Assembly (NCBI GenBank): GCA_020054095.1 | Contig: JAGVMA010000074.1 | Span: forward strand, 1-64,000 | From: Bacteroidia bacterium | GTDB taxonomy: Bacteria > Bacteroidota > Bacteroidia > JADZBD01 | Length of the DNA: 64,000 bases | Reading direction: 5' to 3' | In this document: positions 17,762 to 26,373 of the stretch, one piece after another | How positions within the stretch are numbered: the first letter of the stretch is position 1 | How the letters are laid out: the number at the start of each line of letters is the position of its first letter | The notes under the pieces: generated by a model | What the model was told of the DNA's origin: nothing | Database searches by the model: none | What the model saw: the letters and a program-made list of their open reading frames with translations, nothing else | Translations under genes and position numbers: made by a program

Positions 17762-20029
17762 ATGGCATTCGACATTGAAATGATAAAAAAGCTGTACGCC
17801 TCTTTTCCTGAAAAAGTTGCAGCAGCACGTAAATTAGTTGGCAAACCATTAACACTTGCCGAAAAAATATTGTACGCTCATTTGGCTGATGCTTTGCCTG
17901 CCAAACCTTATGAAAGAGGTAAATCGTATGTAGATTTTAACCCCGATAGAGTGGCTATGCAAGATGCTACCGCACAAATGGCATTGTTGCAATTCATGCA
18001 AGCCGGCCGCAAATCAGTGGCCGTTCCATCCACCGTTCACTGTGACCATTTGATTACTGCAAAAGACAACTCGGCAAAAGATTTAGACATTGCAATAAAA
18101 AATAACAAAGAGGTTTACGACTTTTTATCATCTGTCTCTAACAAATATGGAATCGGTTTTTGGAAACCGGGAGCAGGCATCATTCACCAAGTAGTATTAG
18201 AAAATTATGCCTTCCCGGGAGGAATGATGATAGGAACCGATTCACACACAGTTAACGCTGGCGGATTAGGCATGATAGCTATAGGCGTGGGCGGTGCCGA
18301 TGCCTGCGATGTAATGGCCGGATTGCCTTGGGAATTAAAACAACCTAAATTAATAGGAATTAAACTTACCGGAAAAATGAACGGCTGGACATCGGCAAAA
18401 GATGTGATTTTAAAAGTTGCCGGCATGCTAACCGTGAAAGGCGGAACAGATAAAATTGTAGAATATTTTGGCGAAGGCGCACAATCACTTTCGTGTACAG
18501 GTAAAGGCACAATTTGTAACATGGGTGCCGAGATAGGCGCTACCACTTCTACTTTTGGTTACGATGCATCAATGGAAAGATACTTGCGTGCTACCAAACG
18601 TGCCGATATAGCTGAATTAGCTAACACTATTAAAGAACATTTAACAGGCGATGCAGAAGTGTATGCCGACCCGAAAAAATATTTTGACGAGTATTACGAA
18701 ATCAATTTATCTGAATTAGAGCCGCATTTGAATGGCCCATTCACACCCGATTTGGCAACTCCTATCAGCAAAATGAAAGAGATTGCTAAAGCTAACGGAT
18801 GGCCTACCAACGTGCAAGTAGGTTTAATTGGCTCGTGTACTAATTCTTCTTACGAAGATATTTCGCGTGCAGCATCACTTGCGCAACAAGCTGTAGATAA
18901 AAAACTAAAAGCTAAATCGCAATTCACCATAACACCAGGTTCTGAGCTTGTGAGATATACGATAGACAGAGATGGATTTATAAATACTTTCAACAATATT
19001 GGCGCTACTGTTTTTGCTAATGCTTGCGGTCCTTGTATCGGAATGTGGGACAGAGAAGGAGCGGAGAAGGGCGAAAAAAACACAATTGTACATTCATTTA
19101 ACCGCAATTTTTCTAAACGTGCCGATGGTAATCCAAATACGCTTGCCTTTGTTGCTTCACCCGAATTAGTTACTGCACTTGCCATTGCAGGTGATTTAAC
19201 TTTTAATCCCATTACTGATACGCTAACTAATACAGAAGGCAAAGTAGTAAAATTAGATGCTCCATCGGGCGATGAATTACCGAAACAAGGATTTGATGTG
19301 AAAGATGCCGGCTACCAAGCACCTGCTGCCGATGGTTCGCAAGTGCAAGTACTGGTTTCACCCACTTCATCGCGTTTGCAATTGCTCGATTCTTTTGCTG
19401 CTTGGGAAGGTGTGGACTTAAAAGGATTAAAACTTTTAATAAAAGCAAAAGGCAAATGTACTACCGATCATATTTCGATGGCAGGCCCTTGGCTAAAATA
19501 TCGCGGCCATTTAGATAATATATCTAACAATATGCTAATTGGAGCTACTAATTTCTTTAACGAGAAAACTAATAGCGTAAAAAATCAATTGACGAATACT
19601 TATGATGAGGTACCAAAAGTGCAACGCGCCTACAAAGCAGCAAAAATTGGTTCAATAGTAGTAGGTGATGAAAATTATGGCGAAGGCAGTTCACGCGAAC
19701 ACGCTGCTATGGAGCCACGCCATTTGGGAGTACGAGCAGTTTTAGTAAAATCGTTTGCACGCATACACGAAACAAATTTGAAAAAACAAGGCATGCTTGC
19801 ATTAACTTTTGCCAATACTGCCGATTACGAAAAAATAAAAGAAGACGATTTGATAGATATTGCCGGTTTAACTTCATTTGCTCCGGGTGTTCAACTAACA
19901 CTTGCGCTTAATCATTCCGATGGCAACAAAGAAGAAATAAAAGTTAATCACAGTTATAATGCTCAACAAATAGAATGGTTTAAAGCCGGTGGAGCACTAA
20001 ACATAATCAGAGCAACGGTAAAAGCATAA
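17762..20029 (+). CDS. acn: Aconitate hydratase
   Basis: 4Fe-4S TCA-cycle enzyme interconverting citrate and isocitrate. The 755-residue length fits the mitochondrial-type aconitases found in Bacteroidota. Seen are the substrate-binding HCDHLI near residue 95, [14 protein letters not shown] near 158, the cluster cysteines in [10 protein letters not shown] (~358) and ACGPCIGMW (~421), and the swivel-domain motif [10 protein letters not shown] near 642. It has its own -7 box and lies between SpoIIE phosphatase genes, a placement with no obvious functional reason. Confidence 0.97.
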   Translation: MAFDIEMIKKLYASFPEKVAAARKLVGKPLTLAEKILYAHLADALPAKPYERGKSYVDFNPDRVAMQDATAQMALLQFMQAGRKSVAVPSTVHCDHLITAKDNSAKDLDIAIKNNKEVYDFLSSVSNKYGIGFWKPGAGIIHQVVLENYAFPGGMMIGTDSHTVNAGGLGMIAIGVGGADACDVMAGLPWELKQPKLIGIKLTGKMNGWTSAKDVILKVAGMLTVKGGTDKIVEYFGEGAQSLSCTGKGTICNMGAEIGATTSTFGYDASMERYLRATKRADIAELANTIKEHLTGDAEVYADPKKYFDEYYEINLSELEPHLNGPFTPDLATPISKMKEIAKANGWPTNVQVGLIGSCTNSSYEDISRAASLAQQAVDKKLKAKSQFTITPGSELVRYTIDRDGFINTFNNIGATVFANACGPCIGMWDREGAEKGEKNTIVHSFNRNFSKRADGNPNTLAFVASPELVTALAIAGDLTFNPITDTLTNTEGKVVKLDAPSGDELPKQGFDVKDAGYQAPAADGSQVQVLVSPTSSRLQLLDSFAAWEGVDLKGLKLLIKAKGKCTTDHISMAGPWLKYRGHLDNISNNMLIGATNFFNEKTNSVKNQLTNTYDEVPKVQRAYKAAKIGSIVVGDENYGEGSSREHAAMEPRHLGVRAVLVKSFARIHETNLKKQGMLALTFANTADYEKIKEDDLIDIAGLTSFAPGVQLTLALNHSDGNKEEIKVNHSYNAQQIEWFKAGGALNIIRATVKA

Positions 20030-20043
20030 ATAACAAACCTGAG

Positions 20044-20074
20044 AAATCCTTCCCCAAAATACGATGGATTTTTT
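20044..20074 (+). terminator. Weak terminator-like hairpin after aconitase
   Basis: A 6-bp stem (AAATCC 20044-20049 with GGATTT 20066-20071) ends in six Ts. The stem is short and the loop 16 nt, so it could be partial or non-functional. Confidence 0.3.
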
Positions 20075-20089
20075 ATAAACCTAAAAATC

Positions 20090-20242
20090 ATGAAAAAGAA
20101 AACAGCAAAAAAAACGGTAAAAAAAGTTGTATCAGTTCTGAATACTAAAATTAAAAAAACTAAAAGCAAAAATTCATTTGCAAGTACAACTACACCCAAA
20201 AGTCGTAATACAACTTCAACCGAATTTGGGAACATTGCATAA
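20090..20242 (+). CDS. Small Lys-rich peptide (50 aa), unknown
   Basis: An ATG-initiated frame of 50 codons encoding MKKKTAKKTVKK..., with a strongly basic first half (Lys-rich, histone-H1-like) and a Ser/Thr/Asn-rich second half ending in STEFGNIA. It fits exactly between aconitase and the next phosphatase gene, with 4 nt between its stop and the phosphatase ATG, as expected of a real co-transcribed gene. No signal peptide or membrane helix. The composition suggests a nucleic-acid-binding or highly charged accessory peptide, but low-complexity A-rich DNA can give such a frame by chance. Function unknown. Confidence 0.5.
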   Translation: MKKKTAKKTVKKVVSVLNTKIKKTKSKNSFASTTTPKSRNTTSTEFGNIA

Positions 20243-20246
20243 ATAA

Positions 20247-22220
20247 ATGCAAAAAATTCTTCTTTCAGTTTTAATTCTTTTTTTATTTCAATCAGTTTAC
20301 TGTCAGACAGGCGTAGATAAGTGCGTTAGTCAAAACATAGGCAAACCGGATTCCGTTATTGCCAAATTGCTTTGCGACTCATCAATGAAATACCGCAGAT
20401 TAGATTTTAATCTATGTTACGATTATGCTTCGATGGCGAATAAATTTGCGCTTAAATCTAATGTAGCGCACATTATTGCTCGTTCTTATAACTATTTAGG
20501 CGTTGGGTATCATCTTCTTAATAAGCACAGCGATGCGATTAAAAATTATATTCAAGCTGAAAAAATTTATTTCTCAATTAATGACATACGCGGTTATGCT
20601 TCTTCGCGAATGAATATTGGCATTTTAAATAGAAATATTAAAAGTCATATTGAATCTGAAAAAGACTTTAAAACAGCTATAAAGTTTGCGACCACCACTA
20701 CCGATACGTTACTTATTGCAAATTGCTATTCGAATTTATCAGGATTATTCTTTGAAAAAAACGAACTTGATAGCGCCCTGGTATATGGCTTGAAATCTTT
20801 AAAAATCAAACTCGCCTGTAAAACCCAAAAGCTTAACCTCAGTTCTTCATACACAAATTTATCAACTATTTATGCCGATAAACGTGAATATAAAAGTGCT
20901 GCTAAATACGAAAAACTTTCACTTAGTGAGGCAATAGCTAATAATGATGAATATGGCGCTGCAGTTTCGTATGCTAACTTAGGATCGAGTTACACAATGC
21001 TAGGCGAATTCAAAAATTCTAAAATTTATTTGGACAGTGCTTTATTTATTTGTTATAAAATAGGTTATTTAGACATCGTTCCCGCTATTCTCAGTCATTT
21101 TAGCGATTATCATAAATTGCAAGGCAACCATGAGATGGCACTGGAGTATTATTTTAAATCCGTAAAAATGCGCGATAGTATCACGCAAAAAACACATGAA
21201 GGTGAAATTGCTGAACTTCAAACAAAATACGAAACCGAAAAAAAGCAGAACGAGATAAATGATTTGAACTTTACCAATCAATCGCAAAAAACTCAATTAG
21301 ATAAAGATGCAAAACTGAAAACTTATCTTTATTTGATTATCGCACTTTCGGTTATTGCTGCCGGCATTATGCTTTACAGTTATAAGACTAAACAAAAAGC
21401 AAATAAGCAACTGCAAATTTTCAACCAAGAGATTACTTACAAAAATCATCAGATAGAAGAACAGCATAAGGAAATTAAAGATTCAATTAATTATGCAAAG
21501 CGTATTCAAGAAGCATTACTTATTCCTGAGAGTGAATTAAAAAAATATTTTTCAGATGCGTTTATTTTATTTAAACCAAAAGATGTGGTGAGTGGTGATT
21601 TTTATTGGTTCTCAGAAAGCAAAAAAAATAATATTATTGCCTTAGCGGATTGCACCGGGCATGGTGTGCCGGGAGGTTTTATGAGCATGCTCGGTTACGA
21701 AATGCTGCAAGATATTTTGCTGAAGGAAGAAGTGAAAACAACTTCGGTGGCATTATCCCAACTGGATATAAAACTCACAGAAACACTTAACAAAAACAAT
21801 CGTACCTATCGCGATAGTATGGATATGTCGTTGCTCGCTTTTAATAAAACAAAAAACACATTACAGTTTTCAGGAGCAAACCGTCCGTTGTTACATTTTT
21901 CTAACGGAGAATTGAAAATATACAACGGAGATAAAAACGCAATTGGTGGCGCAATAGATGATGTAACTAAAACATTTACACACACCGATATAGATTGCAA
22001 AAGTGGTGACGTGTTTTACATTTTCTCTGATGGTTATGCCGATCAGTTTGGTGGACCAAAAGGCAAAAAGTTTAAGTACAAGCAATTAGAAGAATTATTG
22101 AAAACAATTTATCTCTTGCCACTTGCCTCGCAACAAGAGATATTGAACAGTAAACTGCAAGAATGGAAAGGCAGCTTAGAACAAGTGGATGATATTACTA
22201 TTATAGGCATAAGAGCATAA
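20247..22220 (+). CDS. Membrane TPR - SpoIIE (PP2C) phosphatase
   Basis: Third intact phosphatase of the cluster (657 aa). Signal peptide MQKILLSVLILFLFQSVYCQ, TPR repeats with Asn/Tyr-rich helices (~55-330), a coiled coil, one membrane helix (TYLYLIIALSVIAAGIMLYS, ~359-378), a second coiled coil, and a cytoplasmic SpoIIE domain (~420-657) with DCTGHGVPGGFMS, YRDSMDMSL, FSDGYADQFGG and EQVDDITIIGI. SMDM replaces the DGMDM of the paralogues at the second motif. Its stop directly abuts the stop of the convergent glycosyltransferase. Same architecture as the 15554-17674 gene. Confidence 0.92.
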   Translation: MQKILLSVLILFLFQSVYCQTGVDKCVSQNIGKPDSVIAKLLCDSSMKYRRLDFNLCYDYASMANKFALKSNVAHIIARSYNYLGVGYHLLNKHSDAIKNYIQAEKIYFSINDIRGYASSRMNIGILNRNIKSHIESEKDFKTAIKFATTTTDTLLIANCYSNLSGLFFEKNELDSALVYGLKSLKIKLACKTQKLNLSSSYTNLSTIYADKREYKSAAKYEKLSLSEAIANNDEYGAAVSYANLGSSYTMLGEFKNSKIYLDSALFICYKIGYLDIVPAILSHFSDYHKLQGNHEMALEYYFKSVKMRDSITQKTHEGEIAELQTKYETEKKQNEINDLNFTNQSQKTQLDKDAKLKTYLYLIIALSVIAAGIMLYSYKTKQKANKQLQIFNQEITYKNHQIEEQHKEIKDSINYAKRIQEALLIPESELKKYFSDAFILFKPKDVVSGDFYWFSESKKNNIIALADCTGHGVPGGFMSMLGYEMLQDILLKEEVKTTSVALSQLDIKLTETLNKNNRTYRDSMDMSLLAFNKTKNTLQFSGANRPLLHFSNGELKIYNGDKNAIGGAIDDVTKTFTHTDIDCKSGDVFYIFSDGYADQFGGPKGKKFKYKQLEELLKTIYLLPLASQQEILNSKLQEWKGSLEQVDDITIIGIRA

Positions 22221-23516
22221 TTAGTAAATGTGCTTGGCCAATTCACCAGTAAGTTTTTGCCTCGAATAATTTTTGAAATTAGTATTGCCCGAACTATTGT
22301 ATTTATTTTCTGTTAAATAAATAAGATAGCCCAGCAGAATTTCTTTTTCATTTCGCTCAAATACTTTTCCTGCTTCACAGTAATTAATCATTTTAGCGGC
22401 ATCGCCATTCTTTGGACCAATAGTAATTATAGGTTTTTGTGCAGCAAGATATTCAAACAATTTTCCGGTTAAGATTCCATTTGAATTTGCTACATCAGGT
22501 ATAACTAAAAGTAAAGCATCGGCATTCAACATATAGTTTATGGCATCTGCATGCTTTACATAAGGAATGTAGGTGGTTACTCTGCTTAAGTTTAACTGCT
22601 CAATTTCCTTTTTTATTGCTGATGAGGTGCTGCCGACAAATTGCAACTTTATTTTTTTAGTTGTGATTTTTAAAAATTCGGCAACTGCTTCAAAAAAAAT
22701 TGCTGTCTTGTATGTTTCCGCTATGGTGCCGGTATAAGTGATTGTGAAATCACTTTCTGTTTTCTTTTCGTTTTTATTGATGAAGTCTTCTTCATCGTAT
22801 CCGTTTGGCAGTACAATAATTTTGGATGAATCAGAAATTTTTTCTGAAAACAATCGCTTAATGTCATCACTCACTACAATTACTTTATCCGCTCTTGTTA
22901 AAACTTCTTTTTCAAATGTTGCATCTTTTCGCGCAGAAGACTTCGTGTGCATTAAATCCTTATAGTAATATATATCCGTCCATGGGTCGCGCATATCGGC
23001 AATCCAGTTGATGTGCGGATATTTCTTTTTCAGTTTTATTCCAACTAATTGTGAGCTATGCGGAGGCGATGAAATTAAAACTGTTTTAATTTTTTCTTTT
23101 TCTATCAACTCACATGCTTTTGCGAAAGCATACTTTACCCATCCTTTGCGCGCATCGGGTATAAAAAAATTGCCGCGTATAAAACGTAATATTTTACTGC
23201 TTAATTTTTCTTTTTTATGATTTGCAAAACCTGCATGAGGTATTTTATCTTTTCCAAATAATCGCGAAATAATTGTAAGTGGCTCAAACGATTTTGTTTT
23301 ATGAACCAATACTGTATTTGGCACATCATTGATTAGTGATTGGTCAGTAACAGGATATGAGGCGATTTTCTCATCAACCGAAATTACATAAGGCGATACA
23401 TTAAACGATGGCAAATACTTGCAAAATTTTAAAATGCGTTGTACACCTGCACCGCCTGATGGTGGCCAATAGTAAGTAATTACAAGCAGTTTTTTATTTC
23501 CGCCAGTTGCGGACAT
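22221..23516 (-). CDS. Glycosyltransferase, GT4-like
   Basis: A 431-residue GT-B fold glycosyltransferase. The N-terminal domain opens with LLVITYYWPPSGGAGVQRILK, typical of family 4 enzymes with the Gly-rich acceptor loop. The C-terminal nucleotide-sugar-binding domain has ITYTGTIAETYK (~246) and a PDVANSNGILTGKLFEYLAA segment with the conserved Glu (~350). Donor and acceptor are unknown. It follows yfhO with no gap and is probably the last gene of the DUF4834-yfhO-GT operon, suggesting a role in membrane or cell-surface glycan assembly. Confidence 0.87.
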   Translation of the reverse strand: MSATGGNKKLLVITYYWPPSGGAGVQRILKFCKYLPSFNVSPYVISVDEKIASYPVTDQSLINDVPNTVLVHKTKSFEPLTIISRLFGKDKIPHAGFANHKKEKLSSKILRFIRGNFFIPDARKGWVKYAFAKACELIEKEKIKTVLISSPPHSSQLVGIKLKKKYPHINWIADMRDPWTDIYYYKDLMHTKSSARKDATFEKEVLTRADKVIVVSDDIKRLFSEKISDSSKIIVLPNGYDEEDFINKNEKKTESDFTITYTGTIAETYKTAIFFEAVAEFLKITTKKIKLQFVGSTSSAIKKEIEQLNLSRVTTYIPYVKHADAINYMLNADALLLVIPDVANSNGILTGKLFEYLAAQKPIITIGPKNGDAAKMINYCEAGKVFERNEKEILLGYLIYLTENKYNSSGNTNFKNYSRQKLTGELAKHIY

Positions 23517-26090
23517 TTATGAGGTTTTTGCTTTGTTTTTTTTCCATTCTAAAAATCCTGCTCCGGCAACTCCGAGTAACAATAAGATGGAACTTGCCAA
23601 TGATATTTTTTCGGATTTATAATAAACATCGGGTTCAAACTTAAATTCAACTGTGTGTTTTCCGGCCGGTACTTTCATGGCACGTAAAACAAAGTTTGCA
23701 TTAAAATGATCAGTAAGTTTTCCATCTATGTATGCATTCCATCCGGTAGGGAAATAAATTTCTGAAAATACTGCTAATTGCTCCGATGCAGTATTTGATT
23801 CATAAATTAAATGATTGGCTTTGTATTGTGTCATTTTTATAGTTGCAGATGAATCTGATTTGAAATTTCCTGACGCCATTTCTTTGTATTTATTATTTAC
23901 CACTGCCGTGTAGCGTAATTCAGTAACATCTAATGCTGTAATTTCTGAGTCGGCATTGGTTACAAATTTGCAATTGTTTACAAACCAGGCATTGCCATAC
24001 GCATTGCGATTTACAATTGGCGGTGCTTCAGGATTATAAATTAAATATTTAGTGTTGAGCATATTTAAAACGTGCATGCGTGCGAGCAAGCCATTAACAA
24101 GTGAGTCGGTTGCTTTTTGTTTTAAAACATTGTTCAGCATCATGAAATTTTGGCCAATGTGAAAATCTACCAACTCTTGGTAGCGCTTTAGTTTTGCACC
24201 GTGGTAGCCACCAAGCGATTTGTGAAAGTAAGATGTTCCTGCATCTTGGTCGGGGCGTTTTAATAAGTTAAATACGCGATAGCTTGGCGATTTATCTTCT
24301 AATATTTGCTGGTCAGCAAGCCATGGTCTTCCTTCTTTAGCAAACGGATTTTCGTTTTTTGTTCTTGGCTTGTTTTCAAAATTATCGTTGTTTAAGTAGC
24401 GTCTGTCAACCGTCCACAAATCAAAAACGAGTAATGGAATTATAATAGAGAATAAAATAGTAGATGATATTTTCTTTTGTGTGAAAAAATAAATAGCAAG
24501 CGCAACTATTGTTATAAAAAAGAAACTGCGAACAGAATCGGATTTAACAATTGCCGTGCGAGCTGTGGTAAGTGCATCCATGTATGCTGCAATTTGGTCG
24601 CTGTATTTCGGTTGCTCGGTCATTTGTTTCGTGAGCGCCACATTTTCTTCGTCAGATATTAGCGTGTTAAACATGGTAGGTGAAAGATAGCACAGCAAAC
24701 AAAATCCGCCTGTGAGCGCAAATGCAACTATCATCACACGCATTTTTGAAAAACTGCTGTCCATAAATTTTTCTTTAAAAATATCGGGGTTCTTTACAAT
24801 TTTATCGAGCATGAGTGCAGCCAATAATGGCACCGTGAGTTCTACAATAACAAGTATAAATGATACCGACCGGAATTTGTTATAGCCCGGCACATTATCA
24901 AAAAAGAAATTGCTGAACGACATAAAGTTATTGCCCCAGGCGAGCATCACAGCTATAGCCGAAACAATAAGCATTGACCATTTTAATGGCCCTTCAAATA
25001 ACATTAATGCCAGCACAAATAAAAACACAAGCGCAGCGCCCACATAAACCGGCCCCGATGTAAATGGCTGGTCGCCAAAATATGCCGATGCGCTTTTGGA
25101 AATATAATCGCGCATTTGCGGATCGCTAACTGCTTCTACAGCATCTTTATGATTAACACCAATAGGTTCGGAGGCACCACCTTTATAATTAGGTATTAGC
25201 AGTGTAAATGTTTCATCTATACCGTAGCTCCAAGCTGTTGCATAACTTCTGTCGAGGCCTGAGGTTACGTCCGATTTGTTTGAATTGCCATCTGCATTAA
25301 TCGTTAATTCTGATTTTCCGCGTGTGGTATATTTTCCGTAATCGTAAGTAGCCATTATGTTAGAAAAATTTGCGCCCACCGCCAATAAAACTCCTGCTAA
25401 TAATGCTCCTGATGTAATTATGTATTTTTTCAATTCTTTTTTCAGAACAGCAGTTATCATTTCAGCAATTACATATATTCCTAAAATCATCATCAAGTAA
25501 TAGGTCATTTGCAAGTGATTCGCAAAAATTTGCAAACCAAGTAATAATGCTGTGAGTGCAGCACCCAGCAATATTTTTCCGCGATATGCCAAAACAAAAC
25601 CGGCTAAAACTCCAGGCATATAAGCAATAGCAATTGCTTGCGGATTATGCCCTGCCTCAATAACGACAAACAAAAAAGAGGTTAATCCAAAGCCAAGCGA
25701 ACCAAAAATGCCAATCCATGGATTAACATTGAGAACAAGCATAAGTAAATAAAAGCAAAGCATGGCAAGCACAATGGCATAAGTAGGGTGGGGCAAACCA
25801 AAGGTTAATACTTTTCTTACGAAACTTAATTGGTTAGCCGGATAGTAAGTAGAGATTTGGTAAGCCGGCATTCCTGAAAACATTCCGTTGGTCCAGAGTG
25901 GTTCTTCGTTATATTTTTCACGGTGGTCAATTATTTCTTTTGCTCCGCCCAAAAAGTTGGTAACATCGCTTTGAGCTATTTTTTTGCCGCCCATTATTAC
26001 CGGGCTAAAATAACCAACGGTAACAGCCATAAAAATTAGAAATGCGGCAATGTGTGGCAAAAATTTTTGAAAGGTAGTTTGTTGTTGCAT
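23517..26090 (-). CDS. YfhO family membrane protein
   Basis: An 857-residue polytopic protein of the YfhO family (GT-C-like integral membrane proteins; Bacillus YfhO is implicated in glycosylating lipoteichoic acid). About 12 or more helices. The extracytoplasmic loop NGMFSGMPAYQISTYYPANQ near residue 63 follows a conserved acidic segment. After ~560 there is a large soluble extracytoplasmic domain ending in VPAGKHTVEFKFEPDVYYKS, and a last membrane helix. Starts 3 nt after the DUF4834 gene and abuts the downstream glycosyltransferase. Substrate unknown. Confidence 0.88.
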   Translation of the reverse strand: MQQQTTFQKFLPHIAAFLIFMAVTVGYFSPVIMGGKKIAQSDVTNFLGGAKEIIDHREKYNEEPLWTNGMFSGMPAYQISTYYPANQLSFVRKVLTFGLPHPTYAIVLAMLCFYLLMLVLNVNPWIGIFGSLGFGLTSFLFVVIEAGHNPQAIAIAYMPGVLAGFVLAYRGKILLGAALTALLLGLQIFANHLQMTYYLMMILGIYVIAEMITAVLKKELKKYIITSGALLAGVLLAVGANFSNIMATYDYGKYTTRGKSELTINADGNSNKSDVTSGLDRSYATAWSYGIDETFTLLIPNYKGGASEPIGVNHKDAVEAVSDPQMRDYISKSASAYFGDQPFTSGPVYVGAALVFLFVLALMLFEGPLKWSMLIVSAIAVMLAWGNNFMSFSNFFFDNVPGYNKFRSVSFILVIVELTVPLLAALMLDKIVKNPDIFKEKFMDSSFSKMRVMIVAFALTGGFCLLCYLSPTMFNTLISDEENVALTKQMTEQPKYSDQIAAYMDALTTARTAIVKSDSVRSFFFITIVALAIYFFTQKKISSTILFSIIIPLLVFDLWTVDRRYLNNDNFENKPRTKNENPFAKEGRPWLADQQILEDKSPSYRVFNLLKRPDQDAGTSYFHKSLGGYHGAKLKRYQELVDFHIGQNFMMLNNVLKQKATDSLVNGLLARMHVLNMLNTKYLIYNPEAPPIVNRNAYGNAWFVNNCKFVTNADSEITALDVTELRYTAVVNNKYKEMASGNFKSDSSATIKMTQYKANHLIYESNTASEQLAVFSEIYFPTGWNAYIDGKLTDHFNANFVLRAMKVPAGKHTVEFKFEPDVYYKSEKISLASSILLLLGVAGAGFLEWKKNKAKTS

Positions 26091-26093
26091 AGT

Positions 26094-26312
26094 TTATTTT
26101 ATTTCTTCAAAATCTACATACTCGTCATCATGCGAGCTGTTTTTATTGTTCTTTTTTTCAGATGATTTAACGGTAATAGTGGTTTCGTCTTTCTTTTTTT
26201 CGTAGTGATGGTGTTGGTTAAAAACAGTGGTTCGGCCACCGGTAATTTTATCCGAATTTAAAATTCGGAAAAGAACCCAAACCACTAAAATGGTGAAAAA
26301 TATTTCTTGCAT
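26094..26312 (-). CDS. DUF4834-like small membrane protein
   Basis: A 72-residue protein: an N-terminal membrane helix (IFFTILVVWVLFRIL), a charged linker rich in Lys, His, Ser and Asn, and a C-terminal DDEYVDFEEIK. That end is the typical signature of the Bacteroidota DUF4834 family. Its place directly before yfhO fits. Function unknown. It may help membrane assembly of the neighbouring YfhO/glycosyltransferase pair (inference from gene order only). Confidence 0.75.
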   Translation of the reverse strand: MQEIFFTILVVWVLFRILNSDKITGGRTTVFNQHHHYEKKKDETTITVKSSEKKNNKNSSHDDEYVDFEEIK

Positions 26313-26373
26313 TGCTAAGGGCGAATTTACAAATAAGCCATTAACGGATGGTTTTTTATTTTCTTAAAAAATG

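Noticed and set aside
18205-19242. Antisense frames within the aconitase gene
   Set aside because: Aconitase is complete and conserved on the plus strand; the antisense products resemble nothing.
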